From: Diphasiastrum complanatum
Taxonomy: Eukaryota > Streptophyta > Lycopodiopsida > Lycopodiales > Lycopodiaceae
Direction of reading: 5' to 3'
DNA: 64,000 bases
Assembly (NCBI GenBank): GCA_029204225.1
Contig: CM055097.1
Coordinates: forward strand, 7,151,676 to 7,215,675
Numbering within the stretch: position 1 is the stretch's first letter; the number at the start of each line of letters is the position of its first letter. The position numbers and the translations under genes are program-made. Of this stretch, positions 49,641-61,863 are shown one piece after another. The notes beneath the pieces are model-generated. The model worked only from the letters and a program-made list of their open reading frames with translations, did not search any database and was not told the origin of the DNA.

Positions 49641-51170
49641 GGTTTGCATGCGTGCAGATCTTCGAACTACAAGTTCCTGAGTTGATGTCTCTCCTGGCTG
49701 TATGACAAGGATGTCTTAAACCTGTGGTTGAACAGTCATAAGTCCAGGCCTATTGATGGTAAATGGAGTTGTTGGAACAAACTCTTGCATTTGTTGCTTC
49801 TGCTTGAAATCATAGAATTTGTCTTTAAGCAAGACTATATCGCGACTAATTGAGATTTGACTTGTTTCAGTATCATAAATGCGGTATGTTTTATGTGAAG
49901 TTGAATAGCCTATAAAATATACTTACAGCTGACTAGGTCTAGCTTCTTCCTCAGATCAGACGATATTTGTGCATAGCACAAACATCCAAACACACGTAGG
50001 TGTTTAAGACTTGGTTTGTAACCATAATAGGCTTCAAATGATGTCTTTGAGTCAATTGCCTTTGTGCTGGAACAATTTTGTAGATAGCAGGCTATAGAAA
50101 TTGCTTCATCCCAAAAAAATTTGGGTAACTGAGCATTGGACATCAAGGATCGTCGTGCAGCTTCCAACAATGTTCGATTCTTTTGTTCAACTACTTCGTT
50201 TTGTTATGGAGTGTAGCTTGTTGTAAACTGATGGTGCACGTCACATGAAGATAAATAGTCCGTCATTTCATCATAAAAATGTACTCTCCCCATAAATAGA
50301 CTGCAAGGTCTTGATTCTCTAACCAGTTTGAGTCTTAGAAAACTGCTTGAATTATCTGAAACATGAGTTGAATGCTTTAGATTTGTTCTTGACGAACACG
50401 ATTCTGGTGAATATGGAGAGGTCATCAATAAATGTGATGAAATATAAAGCTTGACCCAAAGAGGGCATGCTCATAGGACCACATAAATCACTATGGATTA
50501 GTGAAAGAATGGACTTAGCTCTTTTGGCTTGTCCCTTTGAAAATCTTGTTCTAGGTTGTTTCTCTAGTAAGCACATTTCACAAACATTCTGATTTGTTGT
50601 GGAGACAACATTAATATTCATATCTTTGACCATACTGTTATGATGTATGTACAAGATTGACCTCATGTTTAAATGACCTAAACATGAGCATAAGAATTAC
50701 TCACAAAAAGTGCATAATCATGACTCAAGATATATAAATTTCCTTCTCTGTGTGCAAAGAGGACTTCATTTAAATTCTTGTCAAGAATGGTACATTGACT
50801 AGCAGTAAACAAAGCTCTATAGCTTTGATCAGTGATCTTGCTTATAGACAATAAATTCTTTGTTAACTTGGATACACAGAGTACACCGTCTAACTGTCTA
50901 GTGATACCATCTGGGAATTGTAGTCGAATGGAGCCTTGGCCTTCGACTTTGTGTGAGCTTGAGTCTCCAAAGAAAATGTACTTTGATTCAGTTGCTATCA
51001 GATTCGAGAACAGGTTCTTACATAGAGTCATGCGCTGTGAAGCACCTGAATCTAGATACCATTCACAGGCTCCTTGCTTGGTTGATCTTGTACCATGAGT
51101 GCCTTCTTTTCTTCTTGAAAATTTCTGACAGAGTCAGAGCCTCCTTCTTGGTGTTGTTGCATTAGAGTCT
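49640..51170 (-). pseudogene. copia family B protease-integrase region, copy 3
   Basis: On the minus strand: protease flank and pre-integrase (51031-50678; FGDSSSHKVEGQGSI and GVLCVSKLTKNLLSISKI), NMRSILYIHHN and CEMCLLEKQPRTRF (50666-50520), then the integrase core start LIHSDLCGPMS and FITFIDDLS, a frameshift at about 50400, and HQFTTSYTP. The core end follows (50170-49910): EAARRSLMSNAQLPKFFW, SFEAYYGYKPSLKHLRVFGC. The linker continues to about 49640 with VVRRSARMQTKR. No reverse transcriptase is present. Confidence 0.83.
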
Positions 51171-51218
51171 TGCCATTATGTTGGTGGCTAGATTGATCAA
51201 CCTACTCCACAACTCTAG

Positions 51219-51402
51219 GAATTAGGTCCTATAATACAGGATCCACTACCAAACTAACTTGACCAACTTTTTAGACTTGTCTAACCTACTCTAGAGTAGA
51301 TTCCCACATGGCACTTTTGGCCTCACACGTGTGGGACTCACTAATGTACATTTTTACATTATTTGACATAGCTAGATTTACCAATATAGGCAATTTCACA
51401 CA
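51219..51402 (-). repeat. copia LTR fragment related to family A
   Basis: GGTCCTATAA..., TTGACTTG..., CCCACATGGCA and GGCCTCACACGTGTGGGA match 8690-8869 in order with many substitutions. It ends in TTTCACACA. It contains CACACGTGTG at 51324-51333. Confidence 0.75.
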
Positions 51403-51890
51403 ACAACTTAAAATCAAGAGATCCTATCAAATTTAGGATTCTTCCAAAAATGCAAAATATTGAATCAAGCAAAATTAATAAAATTTAAACTTGGAGACAT
51501 TGGAACATTTACAACCATTTTGATATCATCCACAGATTCAAATTCAAACAACGTTAAAGTATCTAGAATATAATCGATAGCTCTTGTCTCAAAACTATGT
51601 TATTCATCCCCAAACTTGGTGGGAGATGAGATACCAAAAAATGAAGGCAACTCGGGAGAAGGTGGGATATCTACAAGTTTTATTATCTCCACAACATTGG
51701 AGATCGAGCCTCTATTTTTCTTGATTTTTTTTTTTTGTGGACCTTGAAAGTGCAGCTGTAGGCTCAATTCTCACGATGAAGAATGTTCTCCTCCTTGAAA
51801 GGGCACCTACCAAGATCTTTACAATTGAAAGAGTTGGCAATGTCTCCACATCCCTTGTGAAGGGCAAACTTAAACATTACCATGTCCTTC
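51403..51890. other. unassigned sequence
   Basis: A 69-codon plus frame (51737-51946) has no known relative. Possibly a retroelement remnant. Confidence 0.3.
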
Positions 51891-51892
51891 AA

Positions 51893-52335
51893 GGCCATTC
51901 ACACAACTTCAACAATATCCTCATATGCATAAACTTGGGTGGATAAGACCACAAGCCAATTTATTCTTATCCATCTAATTTTATGTACTCTAACTAGAAG
52001 CCTTAAGAGTGAGTAAATTAGATGAGCTATGAATCACATAGGAAGATCTTAAGTTTTTGTTAGAAATAACTCCATTGTGTTGAGGGGATATTGATGTCAA
52101 GCTTTCCATGCTCCTCTGTGCCAAACAAATCTCGTCGATATCCTCATGTGCACATGCGGGGGATTTGCACTTGGGTGGACAAGATCACAAGTCAATCTAT
52201 TCTCGTCCATCTAACTTCATGGAATCTAACCCAAAGCCTTGAGATTGAGGAAATTAGATGAGCTATGAACCAAAGATGTTAAATATTTGTGGAGGATCTT
52301 AAGTTTTTGTTAGAGAGAACTCCGTTGTGCTGATG
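51893..52335 (+). repeat. diverged tandem duplication of about 220 bp
   Basis: Copy 1 (about 51893-52087) and copy 2 (about 52120-52335) share ACTTGGGTGGA, TCCATCTAA, GAGCTATGAA, GATCTTAAGTTTTTGTTAGA and AACTCC(A/G)TTGTG. Copy 2 carries small insertions. Confidence 0.75.
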
Positions 52336-52339
52336 TTCT

Positions 52340-53468
52340 ATTGAAACTCTTCATTCTGTAAGGTAATTTACAGATCTCACACGACAAATATTACTCTTTG
52401 TGCTAAAACTCTTCTGTACATATTGATTTAGAGCTCTCATATAACAAATCATAGTCTGTGTTGAAGGTCTTTACTCTATGTATTGATCTAGTGATCCAAC
52501 ATAACAAATAATAAATTTGCAAATCTAGCCTAAGTGTACCTTGAACATTCCAAATTACTTCAAATTTAGCTGCATGGATCTCCACAGACAAAACAGGTAA
52601 GGCTACTCCACCGTTGCAGTTCAAAGCTGAATAGCTGCCAATTTGGAAATAAGATAAGTTGATGACATACATCAGCGATACTTGAACAACAACCGCGGCA
52701 ATAACACCCTAAGATAGCTATCTGCTTTCTAACAAAAAAAACAACCACAAGTACACGTGTATTAACACAACTATTTGCTTCTTAGGAATACCAACAACAA
52801 GCTAGTTAATTAGAGCTTTCAAAGACATTAGTAGAGTCGCACGCAGTTTGTGACTACTACCTCCACAACCGGTGTATGTAGCTCGAGTCAATAAAAAAAC
52901 TGACAATAAGAGGAGTTGCAATCAACATTCGACCAAATTTGCTGAGTCTGAGCCTTATCACCATACAGGACCGAACCAGTATCTGGTACACGCAGATTCA
53001 CTTCCTTATTCAAGAGGCTAGCCTGACTAGCCTGTGGGGGTCATCCACAGCACCCACGGGACCGGATTAACTGCATGATCGCGCAATACAAAGCTGTCAT
53101 TTACCACAACCTCAAGCCTGCAACCGATGGGAGCATCGTTGGGTTTTGTGGGTGACATAGCTGTAACGATTGATCCTGCGCTAGAGAGTCTGCAAGCAAA
53201 CAGAGACAGAGCTGGAGCTGCAAAGGCGAGCATCAGCAACGCCCTTTATTTTTGTGCTGTCTCCAGTTCCGATCCAGCCCTTCCAATCAAGAGTAGCTGG
53301 CTGAGGGGGCTCACACTTTTCAATTTCAATTGGGCCCATGCTAAGTGTGTTTAGTGGGAGAGCTTATTCCAATGAGACCCCCATGACACCCTACACCCTA
53401 GCCTCCCCATTTCAAGGGAGATGGACATATAGTGAAACATAATTATCAATGCAACTCATGGCGCAAGC
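52340..53468. other. unassigned sequence
   Basis: Only short frames. A GC-richer patch at 53020-53330 has open frames on both strands (53127-53354 plus, 53239-53027 minus) and could be a gene scrap; no family is recognised. Confidence 0.3.
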
Positions 53469-53529
53469 AAGGTCCCACTCTCATTCAATAATTGAGGCCA
53501 AGGTCCCACTCTCATTCAATAATTGAGGC
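53469..53529 (+). repeat. 31-bp perfect tandem repeat, two copies
   Basis: AAGGTCCCACTCTCATTCAA...GAGGC occurs at 53469 and again at 53500 without change. Confidence 0.95.
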
Positions 53530-53864
53530 AGCTGCTTGGCAATGCCATGCCTACATCCTCAATAACATTGAAAATACATTGATACCCTTGTAGACCTTAC
53601 AGTGGGGCCCATGTTGTGTTTTGTGTTGTTTCGTTTTTGGGACTGATTTTGTTTAGTAGGGAAGGTAGTGTGAAGACCTCTACCCCGCTCTCAACCAAGG
53701 ACGGTGTAAGCAAGTGCCTCCATAGCCCTTGGATGAAAGCATATTCCCACCTTGTATCTCATCCTCTTCTAAGGTCGATTGTGAATCACCACCCTTGAAT
53801 TAGGATGTGGTATGGATGTCATGGCAATCTAAGTTCAAAATCAGCTCTCCCGCACTAGCATCAA

Positions 53865-54376
53865 TATGCAACGATCACTCTAATCCAACTAGACTTTGAA
53901 GAAAAATGTGCTGGCGTTTTTGTCTGCCTTGCTACACATGGCAATACATAGTGACTTTTTATTATATGCAGGCCATGTTTTTCAGCATGGCATATGCAAG
54001 GATACAAAGTGACAATATCAAGGTATCCCAATAACTCAACTCATCATCTTCGAAGACATAATGACCACACTTATCCAACTAGAATGTTACAAGGAATGTG
54101 GCTTTGGCCTTGCCACATGTGGCGATACACAGCAGATTCTAATTATACCAAGACTAAGTTTTTCAGCCCGGTACATCTAGGGATACAAAGTGACAATATC
54201 AAGGTATCCCAATAACTCAACTCATCATCTTTGAAGACATAATTACCACACGTATCCAACTAGAATGTTACAAGGAATGTGGCTTTATTTTTTGGCCTTG
54301 CCACATGTGGCAATACATAGCAATTTTTTATTAAGTTTTTTAGCCCGGTACATCTAGGGATACAAAGTGACATTAT
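53865..54376 (+). repeat. tandem array of about 180-bp units
   Basis: Units containing GGATACAAAGTGACAATATC, AACTCATCATCTT, CCAACTAGAATGTTACAAGG and TTGCCACATGTGG start at about 54000, 54181 and 54358. The first two are full, the third is partial, and a more diverged unit precedes them from about 53865. Periods are 181 and 177 bases. Confidence 0.85.
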
Positions 54377-54379
54377 GGA

Positions 54380-55538
54380 CTCGGTTTAGCAGCCGTTTCA
54401 GACGACACTACCTAGCAAGTCCCAAATTCAAATGGAGTTCTCCCATTTGTCTAGGGAGAAAAAAATGGGTGGGTCTCCCCCCTTTTCAAACTCATGTTAA
54501 GTTCCGACATGTGGTAGATGAGGTGGCCTAGGACCCTTGCCATTTAGGGGCAACAACATCACATTCTTTGGATCTAGGGCCATTGCTTAGCATGTTGAGT
54601 TGCTAAAAATGGACCAATGGTGTCGTAGGTCATTTCATTTTGCAATTACCCACCCAAGTTTGAAAGAGGGTGCTCCATTGCCCGTCAACTCACTTGCCAA
54701 GATTAAAAAAATGGGCGACAAGTGAAAAGGCCAAGCAAAGGGACTTGTTGCTAGTCTGAAATGGCCCGAAGATGATTGTGTTCTCATTATACCAAAGGCA
54801 AGTGTTACCTGGTGATCATACCCAAGTTTAAGGTGCTTGTGCATTTAGTTTTTCAAAATTCTAACCAAATTATTTGCATTAGCCCAAGTTGGATAAGAGT
54901 GGTCGATGCAAGTTTGAGTCGCTCTTTATGTAGAATTGTAAAGACCTAAGAGTCTTGTGCCTCAAACTTGACAGGCCTTCTATGAGTTTGTATTTTATAT
55001 GTTATGAGGATTGCAAATGAGTATCATGGCAAAGAAAAGATGTTTAATACACTATGCAATTTTTTAAACGTTGTGCCAAGTAGCAGAATTAAAGAAAATT
55101 GAGTACAATAGTCTTCAGTGTAGCATAGAGGGACTCTTATATGCAAGAGGACCTCCCCTTGATGCGGTCCTGAAAGGCCCCCCTTAGGGGAATTTACCAC
55201 ATAAAGCACCACCAATATTTTTGTTCGACAATAAAATAAAATAAAAAACCATTCTAGTAGATTATGCTAAATGGCCCATGGGATTTCTCATTGTGACTAT
55301 GAAGCTTATGGCCATGACGACATAAATGTAAAAAAGAAAGAAATTTATTGCCTATGTAAAAATGAGTTAGAAAAAAAAATTCCAAACATTATAAATTTTA
55401 TTCTATCTTAAGAAGGTCTACATAATTTGCATATGTGTCGGGTAATCTTTTTGTTATCCGCATATGTCTATTTTTATAAAAATGTGCTAGTTATTGCATA
55501 TGGTGGAATACTTAGATTAACATTTTGGGCTATAGGGT
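54380..55538. other. intergenic, no gene seen
   Basis: No domain, LTR end or RNA gene recognised. Confidence 0.4.
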
Positions 55539-56332
55539 ATGTCGTGCTTCTTGTTGAAAAATGTGACATTTCTACATGTTGAACAACATTTCATCAACTT
55601 GATACTAAGCTTCTTATTCCTAAGGTGGCGTTCATTCTTGTCATCCACCAGATTCACCAGAGAGAATCTCGAACTCTCAATAAGGTTCACCTCAGGCTCT
55701 CTTCAATGTCTCCAGGAGGCAGCTGAAGATTACCAATCCCTCTTTTTTGAAGATTCTTTCTTGTTAGCCATTCACTCCTAGAGGGTCACCATCATGCCCA
55801 AGGACTTTCAGCTTCTTTACAAAATGAGGGATAGGTACTCAGCTCTGCATCGTGGGGATCCCTCTACATCAAGGGACCCCCCCCCCCACTAGACAGAACT
55901 GATGCGCCTCCCAAAAGGCCGAAGAAGCAGAAGGCCCTAAAGAGGGCAACTAGGACAGTGGGGAGTGCACCAAAAAAGGTCAGGAGGATGGACCTCCTCC
56001 TGATTCCTCTACAACTGTAGATACTGTAAATAATGCTAATGTAGATACAATGGCCATAGATAACACTGTCAGTTTAGCTACGAAAATTTTAGATGATAAT
56101 ATAAATATAGGTTTTGAATTACCAGTTAGCATTTAAGCAATACCTCAAATTTGATACTAATATAGCAAATGCCATTGATAAAGTTGGCATGCCTTTAGAG
56201 TTTCGCATCAATGAAATAAACTACGACATAAAATATGAGGTTTCTTTTTGTGAGGAGCTAAGGAATCGTAGGGCGTGCATCAATGATGTTGTTGTAGAAT
56301 CTACCATGCGATTATTGCAATACTCTAGATAG
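55539..56332 (+). other. gene-like scraps of unknown nature
   Basis: Three consecutive frames (55539-55781; a Lys/Arg/Pro-rich stretch at 55870-56000; 56114-56329) might be parts of one broken protein with a low-complexity middle, much like the extra ORF at 36935-38110. The last reads AFKQYLKFDTNIANAIDK and EVSFCEELRNRRAC. No family is recognised. A C11 run at 55877-55887 breaks the frame. Confidence 0.3.
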
Positions 56333-58205
56333 CAACAAACTCTATGAAAGAGGATTTTTTTCTTTTATTTTGTTTCTCTTGTAAGCAAGGATGAAGGGTT
56401 GTGTGGTGCTCTCTTTCGAGATTGCTCGCCAGTGGCAAAAGTTATAGTGGTCCCTTACCATGATAAGTGAGTATCCGTACTTTTACTTTTTTTTCATACT
56501 TTATAATCTCAATTTTTTGTGCACTTCTGATTAGTCTCTCTGTCAATATTACAGTGAGCACTAGAGTTTAAACATCATCTCAGTCAAGAAGACTGAAGAT
56601 AAAGATGAATTCTACCATCAACACCCACAAGAAGGTTGATGGCCTATTGCCGAAGATTATGAGACATTTCCTTGGAGAAAATGTCACTCATGGACAAATG
56701 ACATTTGTTAGCATCGAGGCCGGTATTTAGAATTGTCCATATTGTTCATAATATGTTACGACATTCGTAGTCTAATTGAATGAGTTTTGCAATGTTTTAG
56801 AGCCCATAACAGAGTGACTCGTTCAACTGTGGTTGGTTTGCGCTTCTCAATGCCAAACAATTTTTTGAGTGGTACAATCATCGAGTGGATGTTAATCTTG
56901 CCAAGGTAATTTCAACTTGATTTTTCTTTGACTCTATTATGTCAAGTTGCAATATTATTTCAAGTTCCATTATTTTGTCATGAATACTGACCATTGATCA
57001 TTGATTGTTTTTGATTTGTGTGACCATCCATTTGAAGGTCTTGATCTAGTGGCATCCAAGTTCCATTATTTGTTTCCATCTCTGATAACTGAATGTAAAA
57101 CTAAGCATTTGTCTCCCAATACAATAACGGAATATCATAGAAGAATTCTTAATCCTACATTCAATATCTCCAACTGCCTTGCAATTTCAACTCACATCCA
57201 TCAGATTTGAAAGAGTGTAATGTTGGTGTTTTACGAACATTTGCATTTGAAAAGAAATCAATGAATACATATAAGGACAGAAACCAACTTAATCTATTGA
57301 CTTTTGATCCAGTGCTCACTTTCATTGAGTTTTTCAAATCTAATAGTAATTTGCATCTAAAAAATTCTGACACAATACTATCAGGTGCAAGCCATTCATC
57401 ACTTCCAAAATATGGCAGTGGGATATCTTCAAGCCTTTCGAAACCTCCATGCATACATAGAAGAATATACCACTATCTGCAAGCTCTATAGAAGTTCTTC
57501 CTTTGTATTGTAATTTTTCAATATCCGAATGAATCACATCCAATATACCTGCCAAGGATTGTGTTGCTCCCATTCACTTATGTTGGACGAATACAAATCT
57601 GCAAGAATGCAATACACATATGATTATTGATATGATTTCTACAAGTTTCCAAAGCATAAATGTTAAAATATAGATCCCAACAATTTTTTAACTTACAGTT
57701 ACATTTTGGGCGATCATGAATATTGAAATCTTGTAGATATAGTTCTGAATGCATATAGTGAACCAGGACTTCTTGAGATTGATTGCCCTATTGGAGAAGT
57801 CCTAAAATCAAGGATCTTAGCTTTCCAATAAGATTTGAATGTCATCTTTCCCTTCTTCCTTGGTCAAAACATGCCTTTTGAGGATGGATGTAGTAGAACT
57901 GATGGGTTTTCATGTGTCTTGTTGGTTTCCAAATTCGAACTTCATCCTTTTGTGAATAATCACCGATTCAATTTTGGATCTTGGTCTCTTGGCCATAGTG
58001 ATTGTTGCCAGAAGTTCAATGCCAAATTTTCAAATCTATGACATACCATCTAGATTCAAAGTTCTATCAGACCTATTAAATGTGACCAGAGTATTGGACC
58101 ACAATTTCTACATGTGGTAACTATGCTTACTGTCGTATCTGTGTAGTTTGAAGTTTACCAATATATTAACTAATGTAGTTAGATATTTTAACTAGAGACA
58201 ATGTA
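56333..58205. other. unassigned sequence
   Basis: There are overlapping open frames on both strands at 57160-57570 without a recognised domain; the minus frame FERLEDIPLPYFGSDEWLAP looks coding but cannot be named. The rest is AT-rich. Confidence 0.3.
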
Positions 58206-58250
58206 ATCGGACAGATTCACACGTTCAGGGGACAAATTCACACGTTCAGG
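58206..58250 (+). repeat. short tandem repeat of ATTCACACGTTCAGGG
   Basis: Two copies spaced by about 21 bases (GATTCACACGTTCAGGGGACAAATTCACACG...). Confidence 0.85.
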
Positions 58251-58259
58251 GCAGACATT

Positions 58260-59310
58260 GTCTACCAATAGCATTCTCCCATGCTGCCCGATGGTAGTCT
58301 TAAAAATTTTAAAAGTTTAATTCTATAACTTATTTATTTTTAGCTACATTATGTAGATGTCAAATATATGCATTTTGATTGGGCCACATGTCGGATGAAA
58401 TTAAGAAAAAAAATTTAAGGATCTTTACAAAGGGTCCATTTAGAGTTCAGAATTTCTCTAATATAAGGGGCCTTCTTGGTAATTGAAAAATCTTGTGCTG
58501 CAAGTTATCCATAGATTGATATGATCATATGACAGCTAGCATGAGCTATATCCAATGATGGTAAGCAAACCCTATTTCCCACCATAGAAAGCTATAAGTG
58601 GAATAGTGATGGTTCAAATTTTTCACACCACTTTTTGCTCTCTCTCTTCTTCTTCTATCCTCTTCATCTTTTTCACATTGGTGCTTCATCATACTACGTT
58701 GCGACCTACAAGAGGCAAAAATTTTGGCAGCCTTCCTTACAACCCATCGCTAGGAGATCAACGTGTGTTTCATGTTGTTGGAAGCTATATTGGCCACTTT
58801 TTCAGGTTACTCTCAGATCCTTGAAGTTAGAAGACACTAGCAGAAAATCAATTTTTATTGCCTATTCTACCAACCAAAAGGCATACAAGCACTACAATCT
58901 GAACACACCTGTTGACAGATCCTCTGCTCCAGAGGACCTGTTGTTTCTACGATTCTTTCTTGCCTCTTCTTCGGAACCGTTTCTGCCTGTTGTCAGGCTT
59001 CATGGCATTTGTTAGATAGTTTCTTGATTTTACGATGCCAACCTAGGCAGAAAGGACAGAGTTTCGTTGTAGTATATTTCTTTGTCCTGCTTGTTAGAGG
59101 ACTACTCAGGGACGTCACTCTTGAACGCACTTACATTCTACATAGATGCAAGCCTAGAACGCTCATTCACAGATCAACATGTAAACCAATGAACATTCAG
59201 TAGTTTCTACTGCTACTTACTCTAAAAATGGATTGAAATCAGAGCCTACACTACACTGAACTGAGCTACATTTGCAGAAACTAATAAACAAGAAACAATA
59301 ACTAAACTAC
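58260..59310. other. unassigned sequence
   Basis: Two overlapping plus frames at 58606-59015 lack known domains. TGAAATCAGAGCC at about 59234-59246 resembles a copia primer site with two changes, but no LTR was found for it. Confidence 0.3.
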
Positions 59311-60062
59311 AGCATGTTAGAAGTCCAAGAATCAAGAAACCAACCAGTCTATTGATTCTTGGACATCCCAAGAACATCAAGAACTGGATTGTACAAAGAT
59401 ATGCAAGAATCACACCACAGATCCAGCCTATTTAGTTTACCTGAATGCTGGTTTCTACATTAATCCACAAGAAAGCAAGAAAGCTAATCCACTCTACAAA
59501 AGCAGCAAATCTAATCCACTCTACAGTTCACAACCACACACAAAAGGAGAGAAGGGCAAGATCATAAATGCATCACTCAAGAAACAAGCATGATAAAGGA
59601 GCTCAATGGTTGCACCAAACTCGTGAAGGCTCTTCTCATTTCAGCATGGAGTTGATACAAATTACAAAAAAGCTCCTCTTCACAAAGATGGAGTCTCTTA
59701 AATAAGCAAGAGAGCTACTTAGGTGGCATCCTAGTGGAATTTCCACATTTCACAAATTACAAGTGGAATAATGCTCTCCACTAGGGGTCACCATCAAAAG
59801 GTGGCTCACTCTACTTTCTTTAAGAGGGGTCTACTTGCATTTATTACATTTGCCTAGAAATACTAGTTCCTACATGGTCATTCCATCTTCCAAGATTCAC
59901 CATGAGGCTTACACAGTTCTTACTTGTCATTACTAACTAGTATTCCTCGGCTCTCAACCTTCATTAGTCTCGTCTTCTCAGAGACCTCTTCAGTCTAAGG
60001 TGAGAGGTGCTCTTGAGTTGCTCTGTCCGAGTATCTTGGGGATTTGACAGAATCAGCCAACA
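59311..60062 (-). repeat. 3' LTR of copia family D (minus strand)
   Basis: It starts TGTTGGCTGATTC at 60062 on the minus strand and is at least 752 bases, with its far end at or before 59311. Directly before it, on the minus strand, lies AGGGGTGGGATGA (60075-60063), a polypurine tract, so the element body is to the right. It is an inverted copy of 63237-64000. Confidence 0.75.
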
Positions 60063-60444
60063 TCATCCCACCCCTAATGTATTGCAGGACCCACTACAAC
60101 TCATATTGGATGATGTCGCTCTGCTTTGCATTGGCATCTTTGATCGTCACTCGGAAAAGCATAGATCCTCGTTCGCTTACATAAAACCAAGTGCTTATTG
60201 TCGCCAGTCTTTATCACAAAAACTGTTTTTCACGAACGACCTAATTGCTTAGTATATATAGCTGTTCATATTCATACAGTTTTAAGAAAAGAAAAAAAAA
60301 GTTCAGTTTAGCCAAAATGTCTTATTGCTGCAATTGGTTGACATTCTCAAAATTGGAGAGCTCTCAGCAACTTCACAACTTGTATGCTCAAGTGCTTTCC
60401 ATGTGTCTCTTTGTTTTGTCACTTGTATCTGGCATTGACGGTTT

Positions 60445-60537
60445 CATCTTTTGTTTCTTGGCAGATTCTATCTTCTGGGAGGTCTGTATCCTCCATCTTT
60501 TGTTTCTTGGCAGATTCTATCTTCTGGGAGGTCTGTT
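60445..60537 (-). repeat. 49-bp tandem duplication
   Basis: CATCTTTTGTTTCTTGGCAG... is repeated with a 49-base period at 60445 and 60494. On the minus strand it lies in a coiled-coil-like coding stretch (AKKQKM). Confidence 0.9.
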
Positions 60538-60559
60538 GATCTGACTCATCTGTTGCTTA

Positions 60560-61080
60560 AGTTTTGTCCTTTTCTCCTCAGCTTCTTGGATCTTCCTCTT
60601 TAGTTCTTCTAGCTGCTTTGCCTATTTCTTAGATCTTCGTTTGGCTAATCATCCATTGTAGGTGGCAGTTGGTCTCCGCAAGACATTTGCAATGATCTAT
60701 CAGGTGCTTCGGTAACACTATCAAAATTGGGAATTTCTCAGAAGAACAATAAACTGATGATAAACAAACAGATGGAAGGAAGGATGGTGGTGACAATGGT
60801 AGATGGTGTGGACGATAGGCATGAAAATGGGCGCAGAAGTATGGCAAGAGGTTGGTTGAAGAAAGAGATTGATTTTCCAATGTTTGTGTTTCCCTTTCTG
60901 AAGGATCTTCGTCGTGACTAGAGTACTTGGTAACAACCACCTATCACTTGTTGGACTCTTTGTCACATTTGAGCATCTTACTTCATTACTGGTGCTCTCT
61001 TTTGAGGTGTTTTTCTTCTTTTGACATTCCCTTGTTTCATGGCCTTTTTCCATTGTGTTGAATAGAGCCTATGTTGAGGA
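60560..61080 (-). pseudogene. gag-like fragment with zinc knuckle and coiled coil
   Basis: On the minus strand MEKGHETRECQKKKNTSKE (61053-60997) is the second half of a CCHC knuckle (G-H-x4-C). Further on, a frame gives KIQEAEEKRTKLKQQMSQ at about 60600-60550. The order and the low conservation leave the family open. Confidence 0.45.
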
Positions 61081-61253
61081 GACGACTAGTGTCCTCTCCC
61101 TCAGGGTTTGTGCATCTTCCACATTCCAATGTTGGTATAATTTTTTTTTTGGGATCATTCATCACATTTCTAGTTCATTTTCCTTCACAATTTATGTTTT
61201 CCCATTTTGATTCCAATTTTTGAATTCAATTTCCTTTTTTTTTAAACGACAAA

Positions 61254-61696
61254 ATGATGACACATAAATCTTTTCCTAAGTATTTCGGTTTTTCCTCTAC
61301 ATCTTGTGGCATTGTCAAATTCATTGACTGGGTGAATAATTTTGAGGATTATTTTTTAATTTCTTTATGTTTAGATGATGGCTTCTTTGTGGTTAGATAT
61401 GGCCATGCAAAAGTTTGGTTTTCCATCTATCGTCGCACTCATCCTACTCTCATATGGGGCATATTTTTAGAGGATCTTCTCTTTGCTACCACTCTTTCTG
61501 CATTACCTTCTGCATATGTGAGGCCGAGTCTTCACATAGTCATGAGATAGTGATAGAGTCACATAGTCCTATTGTCGAGACATATAGTCCTATTGTCGCG
61601 TCAGATAGTCCTATTGTTGAGTCACATAGTTCTATTGAGATTGAGTCACACATATCGATACCTATTGAGTCTTCTTGTATAGTGATCGACTCTTAG
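61254..61696 (+). other. frame with 21-bp repeats (SPIVES heptad)
   Basis: Plus-strand frames at 61254-61550 and 61415-61696. The second ends in four to five copies of a 21-base unit coding (H/Y/D)SPIVE(S/T) at about 61556-61660. No relative is recognised. Confidence 0.35.
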
Positions 61697-61863
61697 ATTG
61701 GGAGGGATACACATAGCGAGTTAGAGTCAGCTCTACAGGTCGATGTTGAGTACCTTGGTGTTGCCCTAGCTTTACAAGTTGATTCTACTCTAGATCTATA
61801 CCTATATATAGGGCGCCGTTGAGTGGCATGAGGACTTTAAATCTTCTATTTGCGCTATAACCT

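Noticed and set aside
53027-53354. Possible small host gene in the GC-richer patch
   Set aside because: Open frames on both strands with no recognised motif, no clear splice sites and no consistent start.
59234-59246. Copia primer binding site TGAAATCAGAGCC
   Set aside because: Two mismatches and no adjacent LTR end of matching orientation; kept only as a remark.
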